A stretch of DNA of 64,000 nucleotides from assembly GCA_964030785.1 (NCBI GenBank), contig OZ034975.1:43530069-43594068 (forward strand), given 5' to 3'. The notes below the pieces were generated by a model, which worked only from the letters and a program-made list of their open reading frames with translations, did no database searches and had not been told where the DNA came from. The translations under genes were made by a program, and so were the position numbers. Within the stretch, counting starts at the first letter, position 1, and each line of letters opens with the position of its first letter. Positions 1 to 12,738 of this stretch are shown here, piece after piece. Origin of the DNA: Siderastrea siderea (Eukaryota; Cnidaria; Anthozoa; Scleractinia; Rhizangiidae).

Positions 1-733
1 AAGTCTATTAACTCTCGGGATTTGACTATATCTACCAGTTTCAATAATTAGTTTGTGGTTACCTATTCTGAATTTCACTAATTCTTTCCTTTCATTTAAC
101 TTGCTTGTAAGTTCTAGATAACAAGAAGGTGCGTATTCGTTTTTAAAATTCTAGTTTCTTTGAGTGTTGAATAGTATGTTGCCAGTGTAGCATATATTTG
201 TGTTGCATGAGGCTTATATGGTGTTTGATCTTAGATTTATTTAAGACATTGGGGTCAAAATCAGGAAAATTATAGTATTCAGACATCCTCATAACACTAG
301 AGTAGAACATACCCACGTGAACAACTCTAGACCTATCATTACTCTTAATAGCACTTCGAAAGCGTACGTAGACTTCGCTTTAGGGTCACACATTGCTGGA
401 ATAGCAAAGATGAAATCGTATCGCAAGTGCCATTCTGGGAACCCTCTCTTGAAAAAATGCCGTTAAAGGCGCCCTGCTACGACGTTCATTGACCAACTAG
501 AGCATGACAAGGACATACTAGAGCGTGACAAGGGCATACTAGAGCGTGACAAGGGCATACTAGAGCGTGACAAGAGCAACCTAGAGCGTGACATGGGGTT
601 GTGGGGTTGCAGCTTCCGGGGTTATATGATGGAACTATGTTCTGCCTGGAAGAACTTCGTAAAAACTGTGCGATTGCGCTCGAATTGATGACGATGATTA
701 TATATAATCAAAACGTTTGAACTTTTTACTTAC
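1..733. other. left-edge segment, no exon recognised
   Basis: This stretch follows the last visible exon of the minus-strand CUB/ZP gene, so it should be its intron, with the ZP-C exons beyond the window. I found no ZP-C-like reading frame with splice sites here. The only structure seen is the 21-bp tandem repeat at about 496-595. Confidence 0.5.
496..595. repeat. 21-bp minisatellite, about 4.7 copies
   Basis: Five consecutive copies of a 21-bp unit (core CTAGAGCGTGACAAGGGCAT) start at 496, 517, 538, 559 and 580. The last is partial. Copies differ by one to three bases. Confidence 0.9.
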
Positions 734-3700
734 CGATGTCAGTGATAATCAAAAGTTTTGAAGGGTCGAATGAAACGGATGACAGAACCGCCCTTCTCTT
801 GTAACGGCACTGAAACTCAAACACGGCTCGGTGGTCACGTGTCACGCCCGAGCCAATCATCCCCTTGCTTTGTATATCAGCATAAATGGCGTTGCGATAT
901 ATAATCATTTCACCATCTTCCGAAACGTACGATGTCGTTCGGCAGTCTTCCAGCGTGGTTTTGACAATTATGCGAGTGCTGTTCTGGAAGGTCGGTTTGC
1001 AGGCTGTGTCGTTAAGGTGAACGCTTTCGGGATCGAAGTTCAGCGTGTTTCTGACGTGCAGCACGGCAGTTATGTCATCTTTATTACATGTCACGTCTAT
1101 GGTATAGTCAGCTGCGTATACAAGAAAACAAGACTACTGCTTAACAGGGGAACAAGAGCACAGGATACCCAAGGCGCTGTCCTGGACACCCAAACTTCAC
1201 ATCCTGGGTACCGTTGTAACTTCTATGTCCTGTATTCAAACAGTTAGATTTTTACGTAACAGCTTTTCGAAACTCGTATCCTGTGGTCTACAAAATAGAA
1301 AATAATAGGAAACGGTACCAAGATATCGCAAAGGAATCTAAATATAACGGAATATATATTCAAGGCCAATAGTCCGGAAAAGGGGAACTATAGAGGAAAA
1401 GAAGAAGAAAGGAGACGAGCGCTTTAATCTAATAATAACCTTAGTAAAATCGAAACATAGAATTCACCTCTATGTAATCACTACTATAATAGCTAGCCAA
1501 AAAGGACGTACAGCAAAGACATGCACGCGCTGCCAAGCGCGGGAAACTTGTGTAAGTCAAGCATATTTAAGTATAATTATCTATATATACCTGGTTTGGC
1601 TACTGTAGCTGGAGATGGCGATGAAGTTGTAGTGGTTTGTTCTGTGGGCTCTAGAAGAAGAAGAAGAAGAAGAAGAAGAAGAAGAAGAAGAAGAAGAAGA
1701 AGAAGAAGAAGAAGAAGAAGAAGAAGAAGAAAAGCAAGTTACTACACTCATGAATACTTGAAAATCATTTACCATAACTGTATGGTAAGTTAAAATTTAC
1801 TTTGAGCTTTTTTCGATTTTTTTCTATTATAAAATATGAAAACGTTTCTTTCCTAGTTTAAAAATGGCTGTGAAATGACTCTGCTTTTCTCCTTCTCCCG
1901 AATTGCCTTCCCCAATGGCAACGAGGAACGTACAAGTTTGAATGAATAATGAATGATGTTGAACGTTATCAATGCATGGTTATTTGTTTCTTTTCTTACT
2001 AACATATCGCACGTAATCAGGCAACGCATTTTTATTTTATCGTAGCATTTAAAAAAGTCATTTTATACCGTAACACAGATCTCCGTCTCTATTTAACCCC
2101 ACAGGGTCCATTCTCATTTCACAAGAATCGACGTCATCAGTACATTCATCTGCAGCTGAAAACAGGAAAAATTGAGACCATGTCTCAGTATTATTGTCTT
2201 GTTGATCAACGGGTGAAAATAGTCCTGAAAAGGGATTGTTGTTGGGCACATTGACCAGCACCCAATATTGGGTAATATTGGTCCATATAGGAATTAATGT
2301 AGGCCGATATTTATCCATAAGAATCAACATTGGCCAATATCGGCCCATTGGAATCCATATAGGCCACTACTGATTCATATCAATCCTTATATGCTAATAT
2401 TGGTCCATAGGAATCATAATATTGTCTATTGACCAGTCCTTTTTAGGAATACTCCCTCCCGGATAATCATGCTTTAAAGAAATATTCTGTTATTTTTGTT
2501 TTTTTTTTTTTGGAGAAAATAAAGTAGTGCTATCGGAAATAACCGTGAAACTTCCCAAAAGTAACAAGCGTTGTGTTTTTCATTTCAGGAGAAGCCATAT
2601 GGCAAGGGTTAATTTACAATGAATAGTGAACCTATTTTCTATCCTAAGTTACTCATAAGAATTCCTTACCAATTGCTCTGTAACTGAATAGGAATCCTGC
2701 CTGATTTACTGCGGGGGAATTATTGAACACTGTGTAAACGTTGGCGCTGTCGTATAGTTGTTTCGGTGGCAGTTCGCAGCCACAGTGCGTCTTCCACGGT
2801 TCATCACCCTCCTTGCGAAACTTGACATGACCATCTGTGCAAAAGCTGAAAATTGGGCAAAAACGTTTGCATTAATGTATTCGAAAATGTTTCTGATACC
2901 AACCGAGGGAAAACGTGTTTAAGGCAATCGCAATTACTTCTCGTTTCGCTGTTGAGTGTTTTAAAACAAACAGTCGGGAACACTTTAATTTCCTGTTCAA
3001 AGCCTACAGTGTGATAACTGGTTCACTTGAATTTACTATGTAACTCTAGCTTCAAGCCTCGATGGTGACAAACATCTAATTTCTCCTTACAATATCACTA
3101 CTTGGTCAAACAATGTTGGTCATGAGAACAAAGGAATGATTACTTAAGATTAAATGCCTTAATGTTTAATCAAATTCTCCCAGCTGGTTCCATGAAAAAT
3201 ATATGGAGAACAGTGAGGAGAATTTGTATGTTGTTATTGAGGCGCAGCACAGTTGTTTATCGCTATCGATATTTAGATCCTTGCTCGCTGTCACATTGCG
3301 CTTGCCATCGTTAGGTAACAGCGAACAGACAACGAGGATTAACCAATCAGATTTGCGTATTCGCATAAGACCGCGATGAATGTCTACAAACAACAGTAAA
3401 GATCGATCAAGAGATGTAACCTAGCAACAAATCATTTCTTTTACCTTTGTCCTCCATTTTCAGCCATTCCAAACCAAGAGAAATCAATTAGCATCTTGTA
3501 GCCAACGGGCAAGTCAAGCTTCCAATGACAGCTCAGGTTCCCGGATGGACTTCCCGGCATTCCAGGGCTGCGTATGATTCCAGTCAAGTTTCTGACATCA
3601 GTGCTTTGTGAGCAGATGTCTTTGGAAAAAACGAGAAATTGACAGTAAACGACTTTTCTTATCGAAGTAAACAATTGTATGGGACATCATAACGGAAACT

Positions 3701-6700
3701 GTTTGAAACCCAACAGTAGCCGAAGAACAGACTTGTTGACGAAGAATGACTTATTTTTATTTTAAGTTGCAGATAACCTCGGCCTTGTCCAAAAATGTAA
3801 ATTTCACTTGGTTAATGTTGCTAAAGGGTTCTAATAATAGCACTGAAACCTTAAATGTGAAAACTGTTTTTCCGGATAAATGCAAAGGTTTTAAAGAGCA
3901 TTACCTGCAATTATTTAAACCTCTTTAAACTAAATCGAAAATTAAGACCCTCTAAGTCTTTAGGACTCTAGCTAAAGGGTTGACGAGTCGAATTTTGCCT
4001 TATTTTTAGTTATTGACTGTAAATATTACAGAGTACAAGGCTACTAACCTTTATAGGGAGAACAGCTAATTTTACCTGAAAAGAAGAAAAAAAACCACTG
4101 TAGCTGAACTTCATAGTAATTGACGTTGCAAACATAGCCTGATAAGGAAGTTGCGTGCAACACTTGTAAGCAATATTTTGCCGTTACTTGGTCTACTTAC
4201 TTGACGATACACCTTCATATTCAAGTCGGAAGCCACTACCAGTTTCGCTTCCGTCAGAGACGAACTTCACGAGCATGTATCGATCAGTCGAATACAGCCG
4301 AAGTTCTCCCGTAGCACAATCGGCGTATTTGGAAATCTGTGGGCTGTCATCCTGAAGTCCGTCACGAAACACTATGTAGTCGTTAGATCCAAACGTCATG
4401 TTCTTCAACACCAGCCTCACCCTCATGCCTTCCGGTACAGTTACACGCCAAGTGCACTGAAGGTTGTTTGGATACTGACCGGGAAAATTGGGGCTTAATA
4501 AGAACCCTGGGACTGATCCATTTATAGTGATGTTATTGTTGTCAGCTGTACAGTCTGGGTCTGGGTACAAGCAAAGTGTAATTAGAAATAAATAGTATTT
4601 TCTACTGTTTTTCAACATTGGTTTGGCGGTTGAGGGATAGCAGTAAATAATATTATTTTCCTGGTTAATTAGATGCCTAGAAAGCAAAAAGGTTTCTCAG
4701 CAAAGAATAGGGCAAAACCGCTATCTTGACTCTGACTTTTTGCGCCCTATTTCACAGGCTAACTCGCACCTCTCTCAAGAGGAAAAGATGCTGTGAAATT
4801 AACAGAATCTTAAATAGTATAGGCATTTTCTCCTGTGGCATTAAGCAATTGAAACTGATGATGACCACTTAGATCGTTTTTCGTGCAAGGAATGTTTTTC
4901 GTGAAAATGAACTTCAAATACCGGTTATTACGTATTAACTGTAGTAGTTTAACTGTAAAATGTGTAAATGGATGGTATCGGCAAAAGAAATTACTTCTTT
5001 GAGCAAACGTCTGAGAAAACTGTTGCAAAGAACGGGTTTAAAATAAAAGGACCCCCTTCCTCACAGCTCTACCGGACTGTAAGTAAGAGTAATGATATGC
5101 AATTTCACCACTTGAACGACTTGAACGACTCGTACGAGTTGAAAGGACCCTCTTTCTCACAGCTCTACCGTACTGTACGTAAGAGTAATGATATGCAATT
5201 TCACCACTTGACTGACTTGAACGAGTCGCACGAGTTCAAAGGACCGCCTTACTCACAGCTCTACCGGACTGTAAGTCTCTACCGGACTGTAAGTCTCAAT
5301 AATGATATGCAGTTTCACCAGTTGCACGACTTGTACGACTGTACGAGTTGACTTAGACCCTTCCACATAACTCCTTTCAAATTCAGTGTCCAAATGCACG
5401 ACTCGTACGAGTCGTACGAGTTTTAACTCGTGAAAACTAGAAACCCTTCCTTGAAACAAAGCTCACACTGAAATGTCTCACAATCACCACTTTACGACTT
5501 GTACAACTCGTTCCAGTTGCACCACTTCAATCACCACTTTCCCGACTTGAACAAGTGGTGAGCATTGGACAACCCTCAGTTTGCCAGAAAAATGAAACAA
5601 AACAAATAAGTATTTTAGCGAAAACTGTTATTATTCAATTTACTTAATGACAATTTTTGATCTTATTTCAATCCATCTTTGTGGCCCTGATTTTTTTGTT
5701 TTGTAAAATAAAATTTGGGGGACAGTGCGGCAGCCAAAAAAAAAATTATAAATCCTTGGCGGATTCTAACGGCAAGAAAGTACTTATAAATCACTCCTCT
5801 AGACAGAAACAGTAAAAGCCTCCTGTTCAAAAACAAAATAAATAAATAAAATGTCATAATTGCCTTCAAAACATGCGTTCCTCGGACAAATATCTAATTG
5901 CAGACAATTTTTTCATCCTTGGTCCTTGGGCCTCATCATTTGTTAGAACAGGCTCTAGAGGCAGTCTCTTGCTAAGAGCTGCCTCCCGATATATGTTATT
6001 GCTCAGTTTACATTAAACGTAAGTAAGGTGAAAGAACAAGAGAAAAGATTTCACTGAACCAGTAGTTATTCCTACCTGCCGCGCCGTCGCCACAATACTG
6101 AAGGTCACAAAGCGAGGTCTGCGGCAACCGATAAATGTAAAATCCATTGCATTTTTTCACCTTAACAGGCGTGAACCAGTGACAACATGAACCCATAAAA
6201 GTAAAGCACACTCTCCCAGGTGAAACAGCACCAGGTTCTGTTGGATGGGAACCCTGGAACCAACCCGGGGCGTGAGTGCCACAGGAACCCGACTTGACGC
6301 AAGCCTCCGGCATTTTCAATCCAGCTGGGCCTTTAAATCTGTACCAGCCGATTGGTAAGTCTCTGTCACAATGTGGCAGGCCTAAAATCCGTACCCTGTG
6401 AAACTGGGAGCGGTGTGAATCTCGTAATTCGGTGTATGAAATGCATGGATCGATCTCTAGATGGAGAATATTAAATTGAAGTTCTCATTAATTTAATCTC
6501 TTAGGCCTAGGTTTATGTGGAACTTAACATGGGTCAAACCTAATGCAAAATGAGCGAAACAATTGCTAATTTGTTTTTGGTTCAGCACACGTAAAGTTCG
6601 ACGTTTAACCTAGGCCTTAGTTGTCAAAACCCAATCTTCACTTAATATAGGTGGTTCAACCTTTATAATTGCGGATAATATCATTTGGTTTGACCAAATA

Positions 6701-9644
6701 AATGCTGTTCAGGACCATTTTATTATGGTAAAGTAACTGAATAAAGTGTGGATAAAATCTTGTGATGAGGCATTCAAACCATAATTACTGAGCAGTACTT
6801 TCCTGTGGTGCTGTTTGCTATGCTGTAGGTGGTTCTAACGTTTGAGTCGAAGGATGAAATCCTAAAGTGTAACCATTCAAAAGAAAGCTACTGAACAGTA
6901 CTTTTCTGTGTGTACTGTTTATTATGCTGTAGAAGGTGGTTCTAAGTTTTGAGTCGGAGGATGAAATCCTAAAGTGTGACCATTCAAATGAAAGCTACTG
7001 AGCAGTACTTTCCTGTGGTGCTGTTTATTATGCTGTACAAGGTGGTGCTAAGTTTTGAGTCTGTGGATGAAATCCTAAAGTGTGACCATTCAAGTGAAAG
7101 CTACTAAGCAGTACTTTCCTGTAGTTCTGTTCAAGGTGTTTCTATCTTATAAAAATCTTAAAGGGGAATAATTCAAATGAAGTTTTTGAATAGAACTTCA
7201 CTGTGTTGCTATTAATTACGTTGAACAAGGTGGTGGCTTTGGATATACTATCCTTTTAATGATGAAAAGCTATTAATCAGTATGTTTCTGTGCATAATTA
7301 GTACTGTTTATTCTGCTGCGGGGTTAAGAAGCGCCATTAATTCATCTTTTTAAATCTCAATAATTTATTGACTGGATCTATTTCCTCTGCTCAAAATAGC
7401 AGGTGTACAATGCAACAATCAGTTATATTCAAAACGCAACAAGGAGTGTTGTTTTGGTTTCTCAACATATTTCGGCATCTTATCACCTTGAGAGGCCAGA
7501 CTGTTTACCGACTGTTTGTAATTGGTTTCTTGGGAATAAAAAGGTAAACAAGATAAATAGGATAATGAATATTAATATAAATTTGAGAGATCACGTTCGT
7601 CGCCAATTTTTTGGATCTCATTGCTAACTTGAAAAAAGATCCTAAAGTATTGAATAGGATATATATACAGTATCTTTATTTTGCAAAACATATACGTTCT
7701 TTAACAGAATGAGCCGTCTTAGGTTTGCATTAATTAATTAATTAAGTCTCAATTTGTAATTTCAATACATGAGCTAGAACTGATAAATATTTTATGATAC
7801 TTATATTTAGTACAAGTCGAAGCACTCAATGAGGCCAATCGATTACAAGTTCGTAAAAGTCTCAGCATAACTGATTCCAGAATGCGTTGTTAATACCTGA
7901 ACCAATAAGAAATGGTTGTTGAGACCGGCCATTTCGACAAAAATGTGGAACAGACAGAACCATGCCGCGTTTTGGCCGTTCAAGTTGAAAGACAAAACAA
8001 AACATCCACCAATTTATCATGGTGCCACCGGTCGTCATTTTAAAAACCACAAGATCGTTCAACCTTTGTTCAGAAACCGACAAACATGGAGCGACGTTAA
8101 GACATGAGACTTCACTTTATCACAACAAACATAAACTAAGTGGAAGAACTCTGCCCAGCTTTTGCATAACGTTAATCATATCTACCATTGGAGTGTTTTG
8201 CACGTACAGATAAATATATGTATATCTGATAGAGTAACCCAAACAAATGGATTTTATAAACAGGGGAGGGGGGGTTAGCTTAATTCTAAAGAAACTGTGG
8301 TCCTCTGTTGGTGGGGAAGTGAAACACAAAACATTAGATTTATCAACTGAGTTGAAAGAAAAATCAGGCCACCGTAGAGAAATTGAAAGCTGATGTTTCG
8401 AGCGTTTAAGCTCTCGTCAGAGCGAATCATTTAGCCCTTCGCTCTGACGAAAGAAAGTACTGCTCGGTAGCTTTAATTTGAATGGCCACACTTGAGGATT
8501 TCATCCACAGTCTCAAAAGAAACACCTTATACAACATAATAGACAACACTACCCAGTCTCTAAATTTTAAGGTACTCTTGGGATTAAAAATTGCACTGAA
8601 AGATAGACAAATAAATCTTTCGTTCGCTTACTGCTTGCAACTTAGAGATATTAACAGAAAGAGCTTTTTGTTTATTATACAGTTGAGAATCTAGATCCAA
8701 GGCATAAGTGATGAATTTTTCTAAACGTTGTCCGTGTTATGCCTTGCAATAAATATATGTATATTATTTGGGCAATGTTTCTTGAGGTACTCTTGGGATT
8801 AAAAATTACACTGAAAGATAGACAAATAAATCTTTCGTTCGCTTACTGCTTGCAACTTAGAGATATTAACAGAAAGAGCTTTTTGTTTATTATACAGTTG
8901 AGAATCTAGATCCAAGGCATAAGTGATGAATTTTTCTAAACGTTGTCCGTGTTATGCCTTGCAATAAATATATGTATATTATTTGGGCAATGTTTCTTTA
9001 GATTGCAATTACCCGATCAAAAAGAAATCATGCTACAATGTTTTTAAATGCATATAGATAAAATATGAAAATTTGGATTCGTCCAAACTGTACATAACGT
9101 ATGCATGAAAGGAAAAATTGGTATGATCATAGTAGAGAATCCATTGAAAATCCCGGCTGATTGTGAAGAGAGTAAAACGCGAAGTTGAAATAATTATGCA
9201 AAGAAAAATATTATTGGCAAACCAGTTCAGTTCGGCACACACTTCTTAGTTATTCAAACGCGATCATGCATCACGCAAATTCAACGCTTCTTTTCATAAG
9301 TAATTAACACAGTCACGTATAAACAAAACATAAGATCAAAACACCCCCCGAAAACGTTCTTGCCTTTCCATATACTCTACGACCTTAATTATACGGGAAA
9401 TTGACTAATTCTTAAATGACCTCGTCCAGGAAAAGATGCTACAAGTATTTTAAGTTTTCCGTTTCATGTTAATACAGCATATCCGTAGACTTACTCCGGC
9501 TGAACTTCACTTACTAACCATTGTGAAATACGTTACACTTTTATGTTGGATATTTTGATTTCGGGGTTGAAAGGTTTTCTTACCTGTTGTGGAAATTGAA
9601 AGCGGAAAGATAGACAACAGAATTTCCCAAAGCAACAGAGACAT
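734..9644 (-). CDS. D8C-CUB-CUB-ZP secreted/membrane protein (3' end off window)
   Basis: Seven minus-strand exons with GT/AG borders and matching phases: 9642-9644 ATG with signal peptide (9584-9644), D8C (6076-6456), CUB1 (4201-4560), CUB2 in two exons (3445-3619, 2670-2845), a cysteine module (2069-2155) and ZP-N (734-1111). They give 539 codons, open at the left edge. Residues 1-20 are hydrophobic. D8C, as in uromodulin and OIT3 proteins, shows DPC...GWYRF...CGT.APGW...CC...YCG at about 22-147. CUB1 has SPNFPGQYPNN and NDYIVFRDG. ZP-N keeps the spaced cysteines and ends VSFDPSKLLIITDIG. Known D8C/ZP proteins polymerise outside the cell or line epithelia; that role is inferred here. A ZP-C domain and a C-terminal membrane segment should lie outside the window. 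Introns hold repeats described separately. The 5' UTR and promoter were not resolved. Confidence 0.85.
1653..1733. repeat. (GAA)n microsatellite
   Basis: About 27 uninterrupted copies of the trinucleotide AGA/GAA, between the cysteine-module and ZP-N exons of the minus-strand gene. It creates artificial polyarginine and polyserine frames on the two strands. Confidence 0.97.
2235..2440. repeat. degenerate minisatellite rich in ATTGGTCCATA
   Basis: The words ATTGG, CCAATATTGG, GGTCCATA and GGAAT recur at irregular intervals of about 35-45 bp, partly palindromic. The unit is too degenerate to define precisely by eye. Confidence 0.5.
3055..3245. repeat. dispersed repeat, copy 1 of 2 in window
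   Basis: Shares an ordered set of blocks with 41515-41725: CATCTAATTTCTCC, TATCACTACTT, an AATTCTCCCA-type block, and ATATGGA..AGTGAGGAGAAT. It has short inverted ends (ATTTCTCC and GGAGAAT) and lies in the intron splitting CUB2 of the minus-strand gene. It is probably a short non-autonomous element; its class was not identified. Confidence 0.6.
5051..5350 (+). repeat. 96-bp tandem repeat, three copies, open in one frame
   Basis: Units start at 5051, 5147 and 5243, a period of exactly 96 bp or 32 codons. The third contains an extra 18-bp duplication (CTCTACCGGACTGTAAGT). The plus frame stays open through all three, with SQLYRTV and NDMQFHHL recurring. A looser continuation of the CGACTCGTACGAGT palindromic theme runs to about 5560. 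It lies in an intron of the minus-strand gene, between D8C and CUB1, so a coding role is doubtful. No family is recognised. Confidence 0.8.
6788..7335. repeat. tandem array of about 106-bp repeat family
   Basis: Clear units start at 6788, 6891, 6998 and 7104 (periods 103, 107 and 106 bp), each with CTGAGCAGTACTTTCCTGTG, GATGAAATCCTAAAGTG and CCATTCAAATGAAAGCTA. More decayed units continue to about 7335. The same unit occurs singly elsewhere in the window, in both orientations (8449, 20514, 47933, 52398 and weakly 44958 and 56256). It lies in intron 1 of the minus-strand CUB/ZP gene. Confidence 0.85.
8449..8545 (-). repeat. single copy of the 106-bp repeat family, inverted
   Basis: Matches the reverse complement of the 6788-7335 unit: AAAGTACTGCTC, then AATGGCCACACTT, AGGATTTCATCCACAG and CAAAAG. 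It sits just before the 215-bp tandem duplication. Confidence 0.75.
8571..9000. repeat. 215-bp direct tandem duplication
   Basis: The block starting GGTACTCTTGGGATTAAAAA at 8571 is repeated from 8786, a period of 215 bp. The copies differ by about one base (attGcactg versus attAcactg), implying a recent duplication or an assembly artefact. It lies in intron 1 of the minus-strand CUB/ZP gene. Confidence 0.92.
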
Positions 9645-10492
9645 CCCTCGTTTGTATCTGAAAATCGACGACATTGAACTACTCGACCTCGCCAGCAGGG
9701 AAACTTTTATGCAGATTTTGCGACTTTAAATCATAATTAGCTTGCAAAACCTCACGCAACGTAACCACGCCAATCTTTTCGTCAACAATTAAGAAGCCAC
9801 GCGATTTCAGAATGAGTTTTAAGGTTGACCTGTTGTAGCACTTTGCCTTTTTGAAATGCCAAAGTAAATGTTTGAAACAAAAAGGTAGATTATAGGGAAC
9901 TATTGCTTTTTAAAATTTTCTTCTTTTATTTGAATAGTACAGTCTTGAGGGTATTAATCGCAAACTTGTTAGTTCTAACTGCTTTATACTCGATAATAAA
10001 CAGAAACACAAGAATGCAAACAAGGTTATTTAATGGCGACAGTACTTTTCAATTTCGTGTACAGAAGAATCAATCCACAATATAATTAAAAAATTAAGCG
10101 ACTTTAGGCAAAGAGGTGCATTACGCTTCACGTCAATCAGCTTAACCCACCGCAAAACCGACAACACGTGTTCAACAAATTTAAGTGTGTTTTCTTCTGT
10201 AAAATAAAAGCATCATTCGATTTTGGAGGGAGACTGGAGCAAAGAGGAATCATTTAAAGAATACTTCATGTAATACCGGACTTTCACGTCTTCCATTTTC
10301 CTCGCTATATACCAATAAAAAAGAAACGGGGATTTCTCAAGGACGGCGCTCTCGTAATAAGAATATTTTCTAGCTTTTCAACAAGATGTTTTCGAAATAA
10401 TTAAGGTATGATACCACCTTCATTTTGTACTTTGAGGCCGTGAAAGGCATAGTTTTAGTATTAAAATTCACATCCGTTGGTGATCAACATTG
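9645..10492. other. intergenic, upstream of the minus-strand CUB/ZP gene
   Basis: This segment holds the 5' UTR and promoter of the minus-strand gene, but no TATA box or other site could be pinned with confidence. No coding sequence or repeat was recognised. Confidence 0.5.
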
Positions 10493-11090
10493 TTGTTGGA
10501 GAGGGGTGAATAGTGGTATGCAAATCCGCTGTCCGTGGTATTTTTTGGCTCGATCCGTCGATCCGACGTTATTTCCCTTCAAATCCGGATCCGCATTACT
10601 TAAAAAATCTCCATGGTTTGAATATACTGCATATCGGTATTTATTAAAACTGGACTAGGTATATTGGATTTCTACCATTCTGATTGGCTGAACGGAGCCA
10701 GGCTATCAGTTCATATACCTGCTGTGACCAAATATGGACAATGAACACTCAACAACAAAATGAACAAATTGAGCTGGAAGTTTTTTCCTCGCCAGCAACC
10801 CGGCGAGAAAAATAGACAAGAAAAATCACTTGGCAGCGAATCTGAATTAAGCAGAAATTGCAACAGCGTCACTAACAGCGTCGTCTAACACAAGTCAAAA
10901 TTGTTTGAAGAAACTGTGCAGAAAAAGAAATTAGAAATTTAAGCGTTGAACGTTGTGTTTACAATTTCTTTCATCGATCGTCACGTCGATCATTAAAATT
11001 GAACAAACGGTTGGTTTTATCAGGAAGCCTTTCCACTTCAAAATATCAAGACAAGACAAAATAAAACACAGTGAAATGGGGCAGAAGCAT

Positions 11091-11805
11091 TTAAGAGGAA
11101 GTTTCCACAAAAATTCAACAAGGTGCGGCAAGGCTAAGAAAAAGAGTTCGCTCATCTTCTGCATATAGGTAGCCCTTAGTAAAACTAAAAACGTTATGTT
11201 ATTTTTTTCTTCAAATATTTTTTATTTTTCTGAGAAAAACGAAATTCTCGATTTCACGTCTAGACTCGATTCAGAGGGTCCAAACTGGGTTGAAAATCGA
11301 CCATTTTCATTCGATTCGTATGTCAAAACGATCAAGCGCAGAAAAAAATTAATATAACCGGTTGATTGCATGACTCTTCCTTGTCCAAAGAAGCATAGTT
11401 TCAAGAGTTTTGGTTTAATCTAATTATTTAATGGTAAACAAAAACCAGACTATTCTCACGCGCCACGAAAGTCGGTTGGTCAAAAGAATCGTCATTTTCA
11501 CCATGTGCCATATCTCGGAATTCCTTGAGATGAAGGTATTTCAAATGTAGAAGGATGATACTTCCAAAATATGCAAAGTTTGGTTTGGGCCAATGATTAA
11601 GCAGTTGTCAAAAAATTATTCAAAATCGTACAAAAACGGCACAAAATCAGGCCAACCTTCGAATGCGTAACCAAAAGTATTACCACCGTATTTGTTATTT
11701 AAATCAATTTAATCGCAATATTAGCAATACTAAGGCATAAATTAAAATAAATATGTTCACCTTTGCTCGATTATGATGCCCTGACCGTTGCAATACGTTT
11801 CTTTC
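11091..11805 (+). repeat. left arm of about 700-bp inverted repeat
   Basis: Near-identical in reverse complement to about 15530-16246. Landmarks are GTAGCCCTTAGTAAAACTAA, CACGTCTAGACTCGATTCAG, CCATATCTCGGAATTCCTTG and TGCAATACGTTTCTTTC at the inner border. Similarity stops sharply inside and fades outside TTAAGAGGAAGTTTCCA. Confidence 0.85.
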
Positions 11806-12252
11806 TTGCTTCCCATTCAGTTCGCATGCTCTTGTCGACTCTTGAACGCGAATCCGTCTTGCGACTGGTGAATTTGAAGCAACCACTGCTAGGTTTTTAT
11901 CCAAATATGTATCGTCATGATTAACATGCGCTACTTGTGTTACTTGATTAAGCCATATTTCAGGAAATAACCAGCAAAGCGTTTTCAATGAGCTACTTTG
12001 CAGTGCCCGTTGGAAGCCACTATTATTCGAAAAGCGAAGTAATTTGCATATTTCCGAGACAAGCGTGACAGTTTTTTGTACTTAAGGGGGTGGGGTGGGG
12101 TAGAGTATTGAATTTCAGTTGAACCGATGGTTCGAAAGTGTTTGGAGATGAATTATCACAAACTCGTATTTACTACGTGATTTGCTTAACTTATAAGTTC
12201 TGCTTACGCTCAATATCAGAGAGAGAGAAAAAGTCAATCACCATTATTTTCC

Positions 12253-12281
12253 TTGTTGTTGTTGTTGTTGTTGTTGTTGTT
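12253..12281. repeat. (GTT)n microsatellite
   Basis: About nine copies of TTG/GTT inside the composite element. Confidence 0.95.
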
Positions 12282-12738
12282 TTTTAACAAACGATCAAGG
12301 CTCTGTTTCCTTTTTCAGCTAAGGCAACAGATGACACATTCGGTCCCGGTTCTGCCTCCTTTCGATACAAACAGAAAGCTCTGGCGTTTAAAATGAAATA
12401 AAAAAAGGTTGTTTTGGGCTTCCTAAAAATGGTCAAAAATACACCGTTCTTGTCCCCGATAATTCTGTTTCTCGGTGATATTATAACAAGCATGGTTTAC
12501 ATAACTAAAAGCATCGCTACCGGACACTAAATTTCGCATACTTGATAACGACATAGACACGAAAATAATCTTAGCAGCGGCCGGCTTATGCCAGAGATAT
12601 CGAGAGATTTAAATAAATTTTGGGTCTCGGATTGCACTGTTCAAGCGTACAAGTGACCATCACTAGTCAGTGAGCGCTCTTCTGGCAGTGGCAGCCCATG
12701 ACAAGGTTTGTTAACAAATCTATGTATGGCTTCTTTTT

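Noticed and set aside
1521..1793. Polyarginine / polyserine open frames
   Set aside because: They are the two translations of the (GAA)n microsatellite inside an intron.
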